This document shows positions 40,030 to 49,470 of a stretch of DNA of 64,000 nt, in pieces. How positions within the stretch are numbered: position 1 is the first letter of the stretch; each line of letters begins with the position of its first letter. The notes under the pieces are model-generated. The model had not been told where the DNA came from, did not search any database, and saw only the letters and a program-made list of their open reading frames with translations. Position numbers and translations under genes: made by a program. Source of the DNA: Nitrospira sp. (GTDB lineage: Bacteria > Nitrospirota > Nitrospiria > Nitrospirales > Nitrospiraceae); assembly GCA_024760525.1 (NCBI GenBank), contig CP060499.1, forward strand, positions 1,984,001 to 2,048,000. Reading direction: 5' to 3'.

Positions 40030-42549
40030 TCAGATTTTACGTTTCGCCCTGGCCGTCGGGGATGCCTGCAATGGGTCTTCAGGCCAATGGTGTTTCGGAT
40101 ATCGCCCTCGCAACTCCTTCCGGACATCATGGTAGCTTCCTGCCCAGAATCCACCGAGATCTTTGGTGACCTGTACCGGCCGATGGGCGGGCGAGAGGAG
40201 ATGCAAGGTCAGCGGAATTTTTCCGTCGGCTACCCGCGGAGTCTCCTTACAACCGAACATCTCTTGCAGCCGCACCGCGAGAACGGGCGGTTCAGACGGT
40301 GTGTACTCGATTCGGAGACGGGAACCGCTCGGTACGGTGATATGACTCGGAGCGAATCGGTCAAGACGTCGGTGCTGTTCGTGGGTCAGGAGGGCATGAA
40401 GCGGTGTCGTCAGATCCAATCGTCTAACCCGATCAAGCGTGGTGATCCCGGCTACGTAAGGGCCGAGCCATGTCTCCAACGCCGCCAGCAGTGCCTCCTC
40501 AGAAAGATCAGGCCAGTCCGAGTTGCTGCCTTCGAGGCCCCGGATCCACATCACTCGAGTCCGCCATTGCTGTAATTCCGGAGAGAATCTGAATACTTCA
40601 AGTCCTGCTTTATGAATACCCTGCAGTAACACTTTAACTATGGATTCATTACCCTTTATATCGAGCGCTTCCTCGGCAAGGACTAAGGCCCCTAACTTCT
40701 GACGGGATGATGCCCGAACAGCGCCACTCGTGTCGTCCCACGCAACCGACTCCTCAACCAGCAGCTCGTCACGATATAAGGACTCGATCTCCTCTCGCGC
40801 AATCGGAGCCGCCAGGTTAATGCCGGCCCACATGTCGCCACCATCCAAGTCGGCAACGACCAGAAAGGGTTCACCCGCGATGGGGTCCGGCCTCATGAAC
40901 CGCGCGCCACGACCATTGACCAATCGGTAGCGTCCGTCATCCCCGGGTTGCCGCTGCGCAATCCGATCAGGATACGCGAGCGCAAGCAGTAGCCCGACTG
41001 CCTGCGATCGATCCTGTCCGCTGTTCTCCCTCCTCATGGATGGAGTGCGGAGCTGTCGCCGCCACAGATCAGACGTTCGTTGCACCCGTTCAATCGCGGC
41101 GCGGTTCACCGTCAGGCCGGTGGAATTGCGCTGTCCCCGAAGCGTATCCATCCTGATGCGCAGATCGGCATTTTGCCGTTCACGTGGTCCCTGAAGAATA
41201 TCGCGCTCACTCAGCAAGGCCGCCACATCACAAGCCGGATGTGCAAGACCCAGCGGGATTGCTCGGATCAGCATATGTGCCAGACGAGGATGGAGGGGAA
41301 GCTCGGCCATGCTCCGGCCATGATCCGTGAGATGTCCCTCACTCGAGAGGGCTCCGAGCCGCGTGAGCAATTCCTTGGATTGTGCGATTGCTCCGGGCGG
41401 CGGCGGAGTGAGCCAGGACAACTCCGACGGATCCCGGGCGCCCCACTGGGCGAGGTCGAGCATCAGAGGCGCGAGATCGGCTTCCAATATCTCAGGCGGA
41501 CGATGGGCTGTCAGTGCACTCTGCTCCTTCTCGGTCCATACGCGATAACAGATACCCGGCTCGAGGCGCCCCGCTCTTCCACGACGTTGTTCGGCGGAAT
41601 CCCTGGCGACACGGATGGTCTGTAATCGGGTCAAGCCTGAGCGGGGGTCGAAACGCGGGGTGCGCAACCAGCCCGCGTCGATCACGACGCGGATTCCGTC
41701 GATCGTCAGACTGGTTTCGGCGATCGATGTGGCGAGCACGATTTTTCGCAGTCCGGGAGCGGCCGGTCGAATCGCCGCATCTTGCATGTCTTGCGGAAGC
41801 TCGCCATGCAAGGGTGCAATTACGATTGATGGACCGAGTCGGGCATCCAACAGCATCCGTTCGACTCGACGAATATCGGCCATGCCCGGAAGGAAGACCA
41901 GCAGACTTCCGTGATCCTGGATCAAGGATCGCTTGATCAGGTGTGTCACGGCAAGATCGACACGGCCGGCGAGCGGATGATCAAGATAGCGCGTTTCGAC
42001 CGGAAACATCCGGCCCTCGCATGAGATGAGGGGCGCGCGGCCCAAGAGTTCGCCGACGGGGCCGCAATCCAATGTGGCGGACATCACCAGGAGACGAAGG
42101 TCCGGACGAAAGACGCGTTGCGCTTCGAGACAGAGGGCCAATCCCACATCGGCCTGCAAACTTCGTTCATGGAATTCGTCAAACACCACCATGCCATAGC
42201 TGTCGAGTGACGGATCCTGATGGAGCAGGCGCGTGAGGACTCCTTCGGTGACCACTTCGATTCTGGTCCTCGGTCCGATCGCCGTTTCGAGCCGTATCCG
42301 ATAGCCGACGGTTTCTCCGATCTGTTCATGCCGCTCCTCCGCCATTCGACGAGCTGCGGCCCGTGCGGCCAACCGCCTCGGTTCCAATACCAGAATTTTC
42401 TTTCCGTTCAACCAGGGCTCATCCAGCAGAGCCGGTGGAACGCGGGTGGTTTTTCCGGCGCCGGGAGGGGCCGTGAGCAGCGCATTGGACCCGTCGCCCA
42501 ACGCGAGACGGATCGACGGCAGAACATCGTCTATTGGAAGTGTCGGCAT
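40030..42549 (-). CDS. hrpB: ATP-dependent helicase HrpB
   Basis: An 839-aa DEAH/RHA-type helicase. Walker A GAGKT lies at residues 30-34 in LLTAPPGAGKTTRVPPA, the motif DEFHERS near 125, and motif VI QRRGRAGRLEPG further on. The C-terminal HrpB domain is present to the end. It acts on nucleic acid; the cellular role of HrpB is still unclear. Confidence 0.92.
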   Translation of the reverse strand: MPTLPIDDVLPSIRLALGDGSNALLTAPPGAGKTTRVPPALLDEPWLNGKKILVLEPRRLAARAAARRMAEERHEQIGETVGYRIRLETAIGPRTRIEVVTEGVLTRLLHQDPSLDSYGMVVFDEFHERSLQADVGLALCLEAQRVFRPDLRLLVMSATLDCGPVGELLGRAPLISCEGRMFPVETRYLDHPLAGRVDLAVTHLIKRSLIQDHGSLLVFLPGMADIRRVERMLLDARLGPSIVIAPLHGELPQDMQDAAIRPAAPGLRKIVLATSIAETSLTIDGIRVVIDAGWLRTPRFDPRSGLTRLQTIRVARDSAEQRRGRAGRLEPGICYRVWTEKEQSALTAHRPPEILEADLAPLMLDLAQWGARDPSELSWLTPPPPGAIAQSKELLTRLGALSSEGHLTDHGRSMAELPLHPRLAHMLIRAIPLGLAHPACDVAALLSERDILQGPRERQNADLRIRMDTLRGQRNSTGLTVNRAAIERVQRTSDLWRRQLRTPSMRRENSGQDRSQAVGLLLALAYPDRIAQRQPGDDGRYRLVNGRGARFMRPDPIAGEPFLVVADLDGGDMWAGINLAAPIAREEIESLYRDELLVEESVAWDDTSGAVRASSRQKLGALVLAEEALDIKGNESIVKVLLQGIHKAGLEVFRFSPELQQWRTRVMWIRGLEGSNSDWPDLSEEALLAALETWLGPYVAGITTLDRVRRLDLTTPLHALLTHEQHRRLDRFAPSHITVPSGSRLRIEYTPSEPPVLAVRLQEMFGCKETPRVADGKIPLTLHLLSPAHRPVQVTKDLGGFWAGSYHDVRKELRGRYPKHHWPEDPLQASPTARAKRKI

Positions 42550-42642
42550 GACGTGATAGGGTCACGATGTGAGTTGAGCAGACTGTACCAAAAAATAAAG
42601 CCGGGAAGGAATGAGGAAACTCTGCGGAGTCCAGGAGACGCG

Positions 42643-42840
42643 ATGTCGATCTATAAATGGAGCACGGAGGCGCCGACTCGGCCTGGCTGGTACTGGTTCC
42701 GCGGCGAAGCGCATGAAAGCGAACCGTTTATCGTGCTGGTCGATGAGGCGGGACAGTTTCAGTGGCCGGATGGAGGTTTTCAGGAAGTCACCCTGGCTCA
42801 CGGCGAATGGGCTGGTCCGATCGAGGAGCCTGAAGAGTAA
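42643..42840 (+). CDS. Small hypothetical protein
   Basis: A 65-aa acidic, Trp-rich protein (MSIYKWSTEAPTRPGWYWFR, then HGEWAGPIEEPEE). The ATG at 42643 has AGGAGACGC just upstream. The APTRPGWYWFR wording occurs in small uncharacterised proteins of several bacteria. Function unknown. Confidence 0.6.
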   Translation: MSIYKWSTEAPTRPGWYWFRGEAHESEPFIVLVDEAGQFQWPDGGFQEVTLAHGEWAGPIEEPEE

Positions 42841-42952
42841 CGTGTGCTTCAAGGACGAACGAGTGGTTGTACGTGTTGACAGGTGAGGGGATCGATCCTA
42901 GCTTGAGCATGGCGCCTGACGGCTCCTGGGCAGTCATCGTATCGGTACCGCT

Positions 42953-44419
42953 ATGAAAGAACGAACCGTGGAGCCGCATCTGTTCGTCATTCTGGGAGCG
43001 ACGGGTGATCTGACGCGGCGGAAACTCCTGCCTGCGCTCTTTCACTTACGCACCTACGGCGAGCTCGAAAAGCACAATACGCTCATTGTCGGCGCCGCGT
43101 TGCCGGAGCTCAGTGAAGAGGCCTTCCGTCTCTGGGCCTATGAAGGGCTGTGCAGCTCCGGCGCCCGTAACGCCCCGGATTTACGCCAGTGGTGCGAAGA
43201 TCATGTGCTCTACCACACCCTCCGCGAAGGCACCGTGGCGGACTACGAAGCCCTGGCCAAATGTATCGCCCGTCTCGAAGTCGAGCGGAATCTTCCTCAA
43301 AATCGGATTTTCTATCTGGCGCTTCCTCCGACGATCGTCCCTTCGACCCTGGAGCTGCTCGATCAAACCGGGTTGCTCAAAAGTCATGGATGGGTGCGTG
43401 TGGTCTTTGAAAAGCCGTTCGGTCACGATTTTCGTTCGGCGCGCGCGCTCAATACCCTCCTGCATCGCCACCTCGACGAAGCGCAGATTTATCGCATCGA
43501 CCATTACTTGGGCAAGGAGACCGTACAAAACTTGCTGGCCTTCCGTTTTGCCAATCCCATTTTCGAATCGCTGTGGAATCGGGATACGGTCGAAAGTGTG
43601 GAAATCACCGTTGCCGAAGATCTCGGGGTCGAGCATCGAGGAGCCTATTATCAGGAAGCCGGCGCGCTTCGCGACATGGTGCAGAATCATTTAACGCAAC
43701 TATTGACCGTCGTTGGGATGGAGGTGCCGACTTCCTTCGAAGCGTCCGAGATCCAAGCCGAAAAACTCAAAGTCTTGCGCTCCATTCAGCCGATCAATCC
43801 TCAAGACGTGATCTTCGGGCAATACACCGAGTGGAACGTCGCCGGCCAGCGGATTTCGGGATACCGGGAAGAACCGGGTGTGTCTCCGGATTCCACAACC
43901 GATACCTATGTGGCGTTGAAGTTGGAGATCCACAATTGGCGCTGGAGAGGCGTGCCGTTTTTTCTGAGAACCGGCAAACGGCTTCCGCGCAAAATCACGC
44001 AAGTGGCCGTCACCTTTCGTCCGGCTCCCATTCAAGTCTTCCGATCATTGGAGCCGGGCAGTCTGAACCCCAACAAGCTGCTGATCACCCTCCAGCCGAG
44101 TGAAGGATTCTCTCTCTGTTTCTCCGTGAAAACTCCGGGACGGCCGTTCAAGTTCACCGATCGCGCGTTGCGGTTTGACTATGGCCAGGCATTCGGCGGC
44201 GAACTCCCGGAAGCCTATGAGACGCTGTTGCGAGATGTGATGATCGGCGACCAAACGTTGTTCGTCACGGCGGACTTCACGGAAACGGCCTGGCGACTCT
44301 ACGACCCGGTCTTGGCGGGCCCCCGGCCCGTGCATTTTTACACGGCCGGATCTTGGGGGCCCAAAGAAGCGGATGCTCTCGTGGAACGGGACGGCCAGAG
44401 CTGGCAATTGGGCTGGTAG
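42953..44419 (+). CDS. zwf: Glucose-6-phosphate 1-dehydrogenase
   Basis: First enzyme of the oxidative pentose-phosphate route, 488 aa. The NADP-binding motif is LGATGDLTRRKLLPA and the substrate-binding signature RIDHYLGKETVQNLLAFRFA. Length is normal. It is followed 47 nt later by an MFS transporter on the same strand. Confidence 0.95.
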   Translation: MKERTVEPHLFVILGATGDLTRRKLLPALFHLRTYGELEKHNTLIVGAALPELSEEAFRLWAYEGLCSSGARNAPDLRQWCEDHVLYHTLREGTVADYEALAKCIARLEVERNLPQNRIFYLALPPTIVPSTLELLDQTGLLKSHGWVRVVFEKPFGHDFRSARALNTLLHRHLDEAQIYRIDHYLGKETVQNLLAFRFANPIFESLWNRDTVESVEITVAEDLGVEHRGAYYQEAGALRDMVQNHLTQLLTVVGMEVPTSFEASEIQAEKLKVLRSIQPINPQDVIFGQYTEWNVAGQRISGYREEPGVSPDSTTDTYVALKLEIHNWRWRGVPFFLRTGKRLPRKITQVAVTFRPAPIQVFRSLEPGSLNPNKLLITLQPSEGFSLCFSVKTPGRPFKFTDRALRFDYGQAFGGELPEAYETLLRDVMIGDQTLFVTADFTETAWRLYDPVLAGPRPVHFYTAGSWGPKEADALVERDGQSWQLGW

Positions 44420-44466
44420 GGAGCTCCCGTCGGATATTCCCGCCGATTGTCCTGCGACGAGGATGA

Positions 44467-45906
44467 ATGCCTGTCCATCCCGATCCCCCGATCACGACGA
44501 ATATCCCTCAACGAATGGATCGATTGCCCTGGTCGCGCTGGCACTGGCTGGTTGTCGGAGCGCTGGGAGTCACCTGGTTGCTCGATGGGCTTGAAGTGTC
44601 CATCGTCGCTGCTCTCGGTCCGATGCTGACTCATCCCGACGCGTTACATCTCACGCAATCGGAAGTAGGACTCACGGCTTCCGCCTATTTGGCCGGGTCA
44701 GTCGTCGGCGCGTTGATTTTTTCGTATCTCACCGATCGGCAAGGCAGAAAAAAATGGTTCATGATCACGCTGGCGCTCTATCTGGCGGCGACGGTGCTGA
44801 CGGCCTTCTCGTGGGACCTCATGAGCTTTATGTTCTTCCGGTTTTTGACCGGGGCCGGCATCGGCGGCGAGTACGCCGCCATCAATTCGGCGATCGACGA
44901 ATTGATTCCCGCCCGAAATCGAGGCCATACCGATTTGGCGATCAACGGGACCTGGTGGCTGGGCGCGGCGGCGGGCGCGTTGCTGACGCTGCTGTTGCTG
45001 AATCCGGCGATCTTTCCTGAATCCATCGGCTGGCGGCTGTGCTTTGTCTTCGGCGCCGTGCTGGGGGTGGCCATCATCATGGTGCGGCGCCTCATTCCGG
45101 AAAGCCCGCGCTGGCTGATGACCCACGGCCGGATTCAGGAGGCGGAGGCCACTGTGTCCCAGATCGAACGGCACGTGACACAGAATCGACGAACAGCGCT
45201 GTCAGAGCCGCAGGGCTCGATTACGCTCCGGACTCGTCCTCATGCGACGATCGGGACGGTGGCCCGGGAACTCTTCCGGTCATATCCGCGGCGGACGGCC
45301 TTGGGCATAGGGCTGATGGTCACTCAATCGTTCATGTACAACGCGGTATCGTTTACCTATCCGCTTGTGCTGACCAAATACTACGGCGTGCTCAGCAGCG
45401 ACATCGGCTTCTACATTCTTCCCTTCGCGCTCGGCAATTTCATGGGGCCGTTGCTGTTGGGGCGGTTGTTCGATACGGTCGGCCGCAAGACGATGATCAG
45501 CCTCACCTACGGCATTGCCGGCATCCTTCTGGGCCTGACGGGCTATTTATTTTGGATGGAGTCTCTGACGCTTGCCACGCACATGATGATTTGGTCGTCG
45601 ATTTTCTTTTTTGCGTCGGCCGGGGCCAGCGCCGCCTATCTGACGGTGAGCGAGGTGTTTCCGATGGAGATCCGCGCGATGGCGATCGCCTTCTTCTTCA
45701 TCGTCGCGCAAGGGGCCGGCGTGGCCGCGCCGTGGCTTTATGGGATGCTCGTCGAGTCATCGGCCACGAGCGTGTTTTTCGGCTATCTCTTGGGCGGCGG
45801 CATGATGCTGGTCGGCGCCGCGATTGAGCTGTGGCTGGGGGTGAATGCGGAGGGCCGGTCGCTCGAGCAGCTGGCGACACCGTTGTCGGCCCGAAGTTCC
45901 CCTTGA
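44467..45906 (+). CDS. MFS transporter
   Basis: A 479-aa protein with 12 predicted hydrophobic helices. The MFS motif between helices 2 and 3 is LTDRQGRKKWF, and the second repeat has GRLFDTVGRKTMIS. The pattern (GGEYAAINSAIDELIPARNR) is that of sugar/aromatic-acid type transporters (SP/AAHS). The substrate is unknown. The start is ATG 44467; a downstream Met (MDRLPWSRWHW) is an alternative. Confidence 0.85.
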   Translation: MPVHPDPPITTNIPQRMDRLPWSRWHWLVVGALGVTWLLDGLEVSIVAALGPMLTHPDALHLTQSEVGLTASAYLAGSVVGALIFSYLTDRQGRKKWFMITLALYLAATVLTAFSWDLMSFMFFRFLTGAGIGGEYAAINSAIDELIPARNRGHTDLAINGTWWLGAAAGALLTLLLLNPAIFPESIGWRLCFVFGAVLGVAIIMVRRLIPESPRWLMTHGRIQEAEATVSQIERHVTQNRRTALSEPQGSITLRTRPHATIGTVARELFRSYPRRTALGIGLMVTQSFMYNAVSFTYPLVLTKYYGVLSSDIGFYILPFALGNFMGPLLLGRLFDTVGRKTMISLTYGIAGILLGLTGYLFWMESLTLATHMMIWSSIFFFASAGASAAYLTVSEVFPMEIRAMAIAFFFIVAQGAGVAAPWLYGMLVESSATSVFFGYLLGGGMMLVGAAIELWLGVNAEGRSLEQLATPLSARSSP

Positions 45907-45942
45907 CGCTCGGTCCGTTCGACCGGCGGCATGAGTTCCGTA

Positions 45943-46716
45943 TCAGTGGTCTTGAACGGAGGAGGCCGTGTTGCCGCGCGAGTATCTGTTATGCAGTTTG
46001 CGGGGTGATGCAGGGCGCGCGCGGATTCGCAGGTTGATCATCTCAACGGCGACTGAAAAGGCCATCGCGAAGTAAATGTACCCTTTCGGCACGTGCACGT
46101 CGAATCCTTCCACCATCAGTGTCACTCCGACCAAAATGAGGAACGAGAGGGCGAGGATCTTGATCGTGGGATGAGCATCGACGAATTCGCCGATCGGCCG
46201 CGCGGCAAACATCATGACGACCACGGCTCCGATGATCGCGATGGCCATCACGGAAACTTCATTCACCAGGCCGACGGCCGTGATGACGGAATCCAACGAG
46301 AAGACGATATCCAGCAGCGTAATCTGAAACAACATCATTCCCAACCCGGTCGGAGCCGAGGAAGTCTCGTGTTCATCGGTGCCTTCCAAGCTCTCATGAA
46401 TCTCATGCGTCGCCTTGGCGAGCAGGAACAGTCCGCCGAGGATGAGGATGAGATCTCGTCCAGAAATCGCTTGATTCAGCGCGGTGAACAGGGGAGCCGT
46501 CAGTCCCATCATCAAAGAAATCGAGAATAACAAGCCCAATCGAGCGATCATCGCAAGTCCCAGTCCGACACGGCGCGCCAAGTCTCGTTGCTCCTGGGGA
46601 AGCCGGGCGACGAGAACGGAGATAAAGATGATGTTGTCGATCCCAAGGACAATTTCGAGGGCGGTCAGCGTGCCAAGGGCGATCCACATCTCGGAATTGG
46701 TCATCCAATCGAACAT
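45943..46716 (-). CDS. TerC family integral membrane protein
   Basis: About 257 aa, with hydrophobic helices and the TerC signature EIVLGIDNIIFISVL near the N-terminus, then LDIVFSLDSVITAVGL. The ATG at 46716 is chosen because GGAG lies 7 nt upstream; a TTG at 46728 is the other option. Family members have been tied to manganese or tellurite handling. Convergent with the MFS gene. Confidence 0.87.
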   Translation of the reverse strand: MFDWMTNSEMWIALGTLTALEIVLGIDNIIFISVLVARLPQEQRDLARRVGLGLAMIARLGLLFSISLMMGLTAPLFTALNQAISGRDLILILGGLFLLAKATHEIHESLEGTDEHETSSAPTGLGMMLFQITLLDIVFSLDSVITAVGLVNEVSVMAIAIIGAVVVMMFAARPIGEFVDAHPTIKILALSFLILVGVTLMVEGFDVHVPKGYIYFAMAFSVAVEMINLRIRARPASPRKLHNRYSRGNTASSVQDH

Positions 46717-47305
46717 GCGATTCTCCAAGCAAAAAAGTGAATCGGCAGGATAGCGGGTCTGCCGCGCGGTTGGAAAGCGGTTTCTCCAGTGGAGATGCCG
46801 ATTTCAATAGTCCCCGCATCATCGGCTACAGGGAACACGTGAATCAATGTCTCCCACCGTCCTCTAAGTCGGTAATGAGCTGGTGGCGAGACGAGTATCC
46901 TGATATGCGTATAGAGCTGAAAGAATCTATACTATAAAAACTGCTAGGCCCGTTAGGCACTACCTATCAGATGCATATAGTGCTATTTGTGTAAGAGTCC
47001 TATCGCAACCATCCTGTTGAATCATGTGATTTTGTGAAGATTCTAAACAATCTCAAAATGTGTGGTATTCGGGATAGAGCCGTAATACCCATGTATGCTA
47101 GAAGATAGAGCCGTATGAGTAGGGCAATGTAGTGCACTATTTCGAGCAAGGTCTTCCATCCAACGCAGTGGCAGGAGTGTGTGCGTAAGGATGAGGAATT
47201 TCGTGTATTGAACTCCGGGTTATCTTGGATCTTGAAACCATAAGTATTGTGCCGAGCATCTCATTTATGCGCTTCGGTTTCTAGAACGTGGTTGGAGGGA
47301 CGCGG
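46717..47305. other. 590-nt gene-poor, AT-rich stretch before a sigma-54 activator
   Basis: No convincing gene on either strand. From about 46900 the sequence is markedly richer in A and T than the flanks. It holds the 12-bp direct repeat noted below and several palindrome-like words (TGCATATAGTGC, TAGTGCACTA). It could hold upstream activator sites or be decayed foreign DNA. Confidence 0.5.
47073..47115 (+). repeat. 12-bp direct repeat GATAGAGCCGTA
   Basis: GATAGAGCCGTA occurs at 47073-47084 and 47104-47115, start to start 31 bp (about three helical turns), about 190 bp upstream of the sigma-54 activator start. The phase would suit two molecules of a regulator on one face of DNA; no protein has been linked to it. 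Confidence 0.4.
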
Positions 47306-48385
47306 GTGGAAGAGCGCGAAGAAATGATAGGCACGAGTCCGGCGATCTGCGCCGTCTTTGATCTGATCCGTAAAGTATCGGCCACCGAGATGCCCGTGCT
47401 GTTGACCGGTGAGACCGGGACAGGCAAGGAACTGAGCGCCCAAGCTATTCACACCCGCAGCCAACGAAAACACGGGCCGTTCGTGCCGATCAATTGCGGA
47501 GCCATCCCGGAAACGTTACTAGAATCCGAACTCTTCGGCCATGAACGCGGGGCCTTTACGGGGGCCGTGCAGCAAAAGAGAGGCAAACTGGAAACGGCGG
47601 CCGGCGGCACCTTGTTTCTGGATGAGGTCGGTGATTTGTTACCCGCCTTGCAGGTCAAGCTGCTTCGGTTTCTGCAGGGAGGCACGTTTGAGCGGGTCGG
47701 GGGCCAGGAGACGCTCCGCGTCGATGCCCGAATCATTGCCGCGACCAATGTCGATCTAAAGGCCGCCATCGATCAGAATCGCTTTCGGGAGGACCTCTAT
47801 TATCGGCTCGGCGTGCTGCATATTCATCTCCCGCCGCTTCGGGACCGAGGAGAGGACTTGCTCCTCATGGCCATGGTCTTTCTCAAGCGGGCCGCGGCGA
47901 TCTATCGTAAGTCGATCCGTGGTTATTCAGCCCAGGCCATCGACGCAATGCGCGCCCATGCCTGGCCCGGCAACGTGCGTGAGCTCAGCAATCGAGTCCG
48001 GCGGGCCGTGGTCATGGGAGAGGGAGACGAGATTACGCCGCGGGATTTGGATCTGACCCCGGAGGTTCTTCAACGGGAAGGAAAAGATGCGCTCGATTCA
48101 TTGCGTACGGCTCACCGCCGAATCGAGGTGGAGTTGCTTGTGCGGGCGATCAGCGTCCATCGCGGCAATTTGACCCGGATCGCGCGCGACCTGGAGGTGA
48201 GTCGCTCGACTCTGTACCGGAAACTGCGCACCTATGGGCTCGAAAAACTGGTTCCTGCCGCCACACGATCATCGTCCGTGAGCAATACCGGACGTACGAG
48301 AGTCGCGAGACCTACCACGCAAGAGAGTGACGCTGGGCTGCCTCAATATGCACCCGCGGGCGCTCCCCTTGAATCGGGGCATTAA
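47306..48385 (+). CDS. Sigma-54-dependent transcriptional activator without receiver domain
   Basis: About 359 aa. The AAA+ domain is complete: Walker A GETGTGKE (residues 35-42), the sigma-54-contacting GAFTGA (82-87), Walker B GGTLFLDEVGDL and the arginine-finger region FREDLYYRLGV. A Fis-type helix-turn-helix ends the protein (GNLTRIARDLEVSRSTLYRKL). Normal NtrC-type proteins carry an N-terminal receiver; here the AAA+ domain begins almost at residue 8. The GTG at 47306 has GGAGGG 7 nt before it; a GTG at 47288 is less well placed. It could be always active or controlled by a separate partner. Confidence 0.9.
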   Translation: MEEREEMIGTSPAICAVFDLIRKVSATEMPVLLTGETGTGKELSAQAIHTRSQRKHGPFVPINCGAIPETLLESELFGHERGAFTGAVQQKRGKLETAAGGTLFLDEVGDLLPALQVKLLRFLQGGTFERVGGQETLRVDARIIAATNVDLKAAIDQNRFREDLYYRLGVLHIHLPPLRDRGEDLLLMAMVFLKRAAAIYRKSIRGYSAQAIDAMRAHAWPGNVRELSNRVRRAVVMGEGDEITPRDLDLTPEVLQREGKDALDSLRTAHRRIEVELLVRAISVHRGNLTRIARDLEVSRSTLYRKLRTYGLEKLVPAATRSSSVSNTGRTRVARPTTQESDAGLPQYAPAGAPLESGH

Positions 48386-48995
48386 TCGACCAATTCGTCA
48401 CAGGAAGTCACGCGGTCTTGCAGGACTGTTTCATTTTGAAACATGTTGTGCGAGAAGCCCTGCCGCAAGATGTGCGCATGTTCCAACATGCGTTCGTATT
48501 CCATGTGGTGTTGAACAAGAAACCATATGAAAATTGGTGTTCCGTCGGTACGGCAGATCGCTTGCCGACTGTCCAATTTTAGAACAGATCGAAACGAAAC
48601 CAGAATTCCCATCTCCTTCAAAATCCGCTTCATCAGGAGAGGGACCCTAAAAAACATTGGCAATTGGATGAATTGTCTTGCCGAGTTTTGGTTGAGCCGA
48701 TATCAGCGAACTTTTATCGGGCCAAGATCGGTGTTCTATAATGGTACAATAGTAGAGATCTTCCACACTTCACGTCGCCTGCCCCGTGCATGCATTTCAC
48801 AAACTACTTGGAAATAAATGTATTTACATCATGGCACCCGAATTGCTGCTCACTGAATACGATGTGACGGGCTGTGTTGCTGGCTGGGGAATCAGTGGAT
48901 AACTCAGAATCGGCTGAGTGATTGTTTCTTTTTTGAGGTCTGCCGAATTGCTGCGCCTTGTATCAGATAATCGCGTCTCGAAGCACGAGAGTCAT
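48386..48995. other. 610-nt gene-poor, AT-rich stretch after the sigma-54 activator
   Basis: Open frames here (for example minus strand 48382-48663) match no family I know and have poor start sites. A TATAAT word at 48737-48742 lies in this AT-rich part but without a -35 match. Composition differs from the flanks as in 46900-47300, suggesting acquired or decaying DNA around the activator. Confidence 0.45.
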
Positions 48996-49226
48996 ATGCC
49001 TCAAGACGAGTACCGGCTGGGTTGCGCGCCTCCAGGCTGGTGGTTTGACTATTTCGAGCCACTCTGGGGACCGTTTGTTCAAAGACTGCATCGTCATAAG
49101 AACGTGAGCGTGAGTGAGTTCGAGTGGGCTGCTTCGAAAGTTCCTGGTCTTACCGGCATCGAGAAAACGATCGCGGTCTCCGCGTTCCGTCATCAACGAG
49201 AACATGCTGTCACTCCTTCCCGTTAG
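48996..49226 (+). CDS. Hypothetical protein
   Basis: A 76-aa protein starting MPQDEYRLGCAPPGWWFDYF. The frame is open upstream to 48918. No family recognised and the start site is weak; the last stretch is polar. It may be real because it keeps an even amino-acid mix with few low-complexity runs. Confidence 0.4.
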   Translation: MPQDEYRLGCAPPGWWFDYFEPLWGPFVQRLHRHKNVSVSEFEWAASKVPGLTGIEKTIAVSAFRHQREHAVTPSR

Positions 49227-49470
49227 ACCTTCGCATCTCGTAAGATGCAGGCCCCATCCGCCGTGTAAGCGACCATCCTGAACAGGGAAAACTTCCTGCG
49301 GTGACCGGATCAAATGCGCTATACGAATCCAAGCGCCTGTGGCGCATGATTTCCTCTGTCCGGTTAACCATGCGGGACGCGTTGATCCGGCAAAATCAAA
49401 AGCAGCAAAGGTGAGGCTTCCGATCCAGGTCACGCGAGCTGTGTAGTGCAGCGCGATCGGAACGCAGCAG

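Noticed and set aside
48382..48663. 93-aa minus-strand frame in the AT-rich gap
   Set aside because: No recognised family, weak ribosome site, and located in a stretch where several random frames of similar length exist.
48737..48742. TATAAT as a promoter for the 48996 gene
   Set aside because: No -35 match at the right spacing and more than 250 nt to the gene; AT-rich DNA gives such words by chance.
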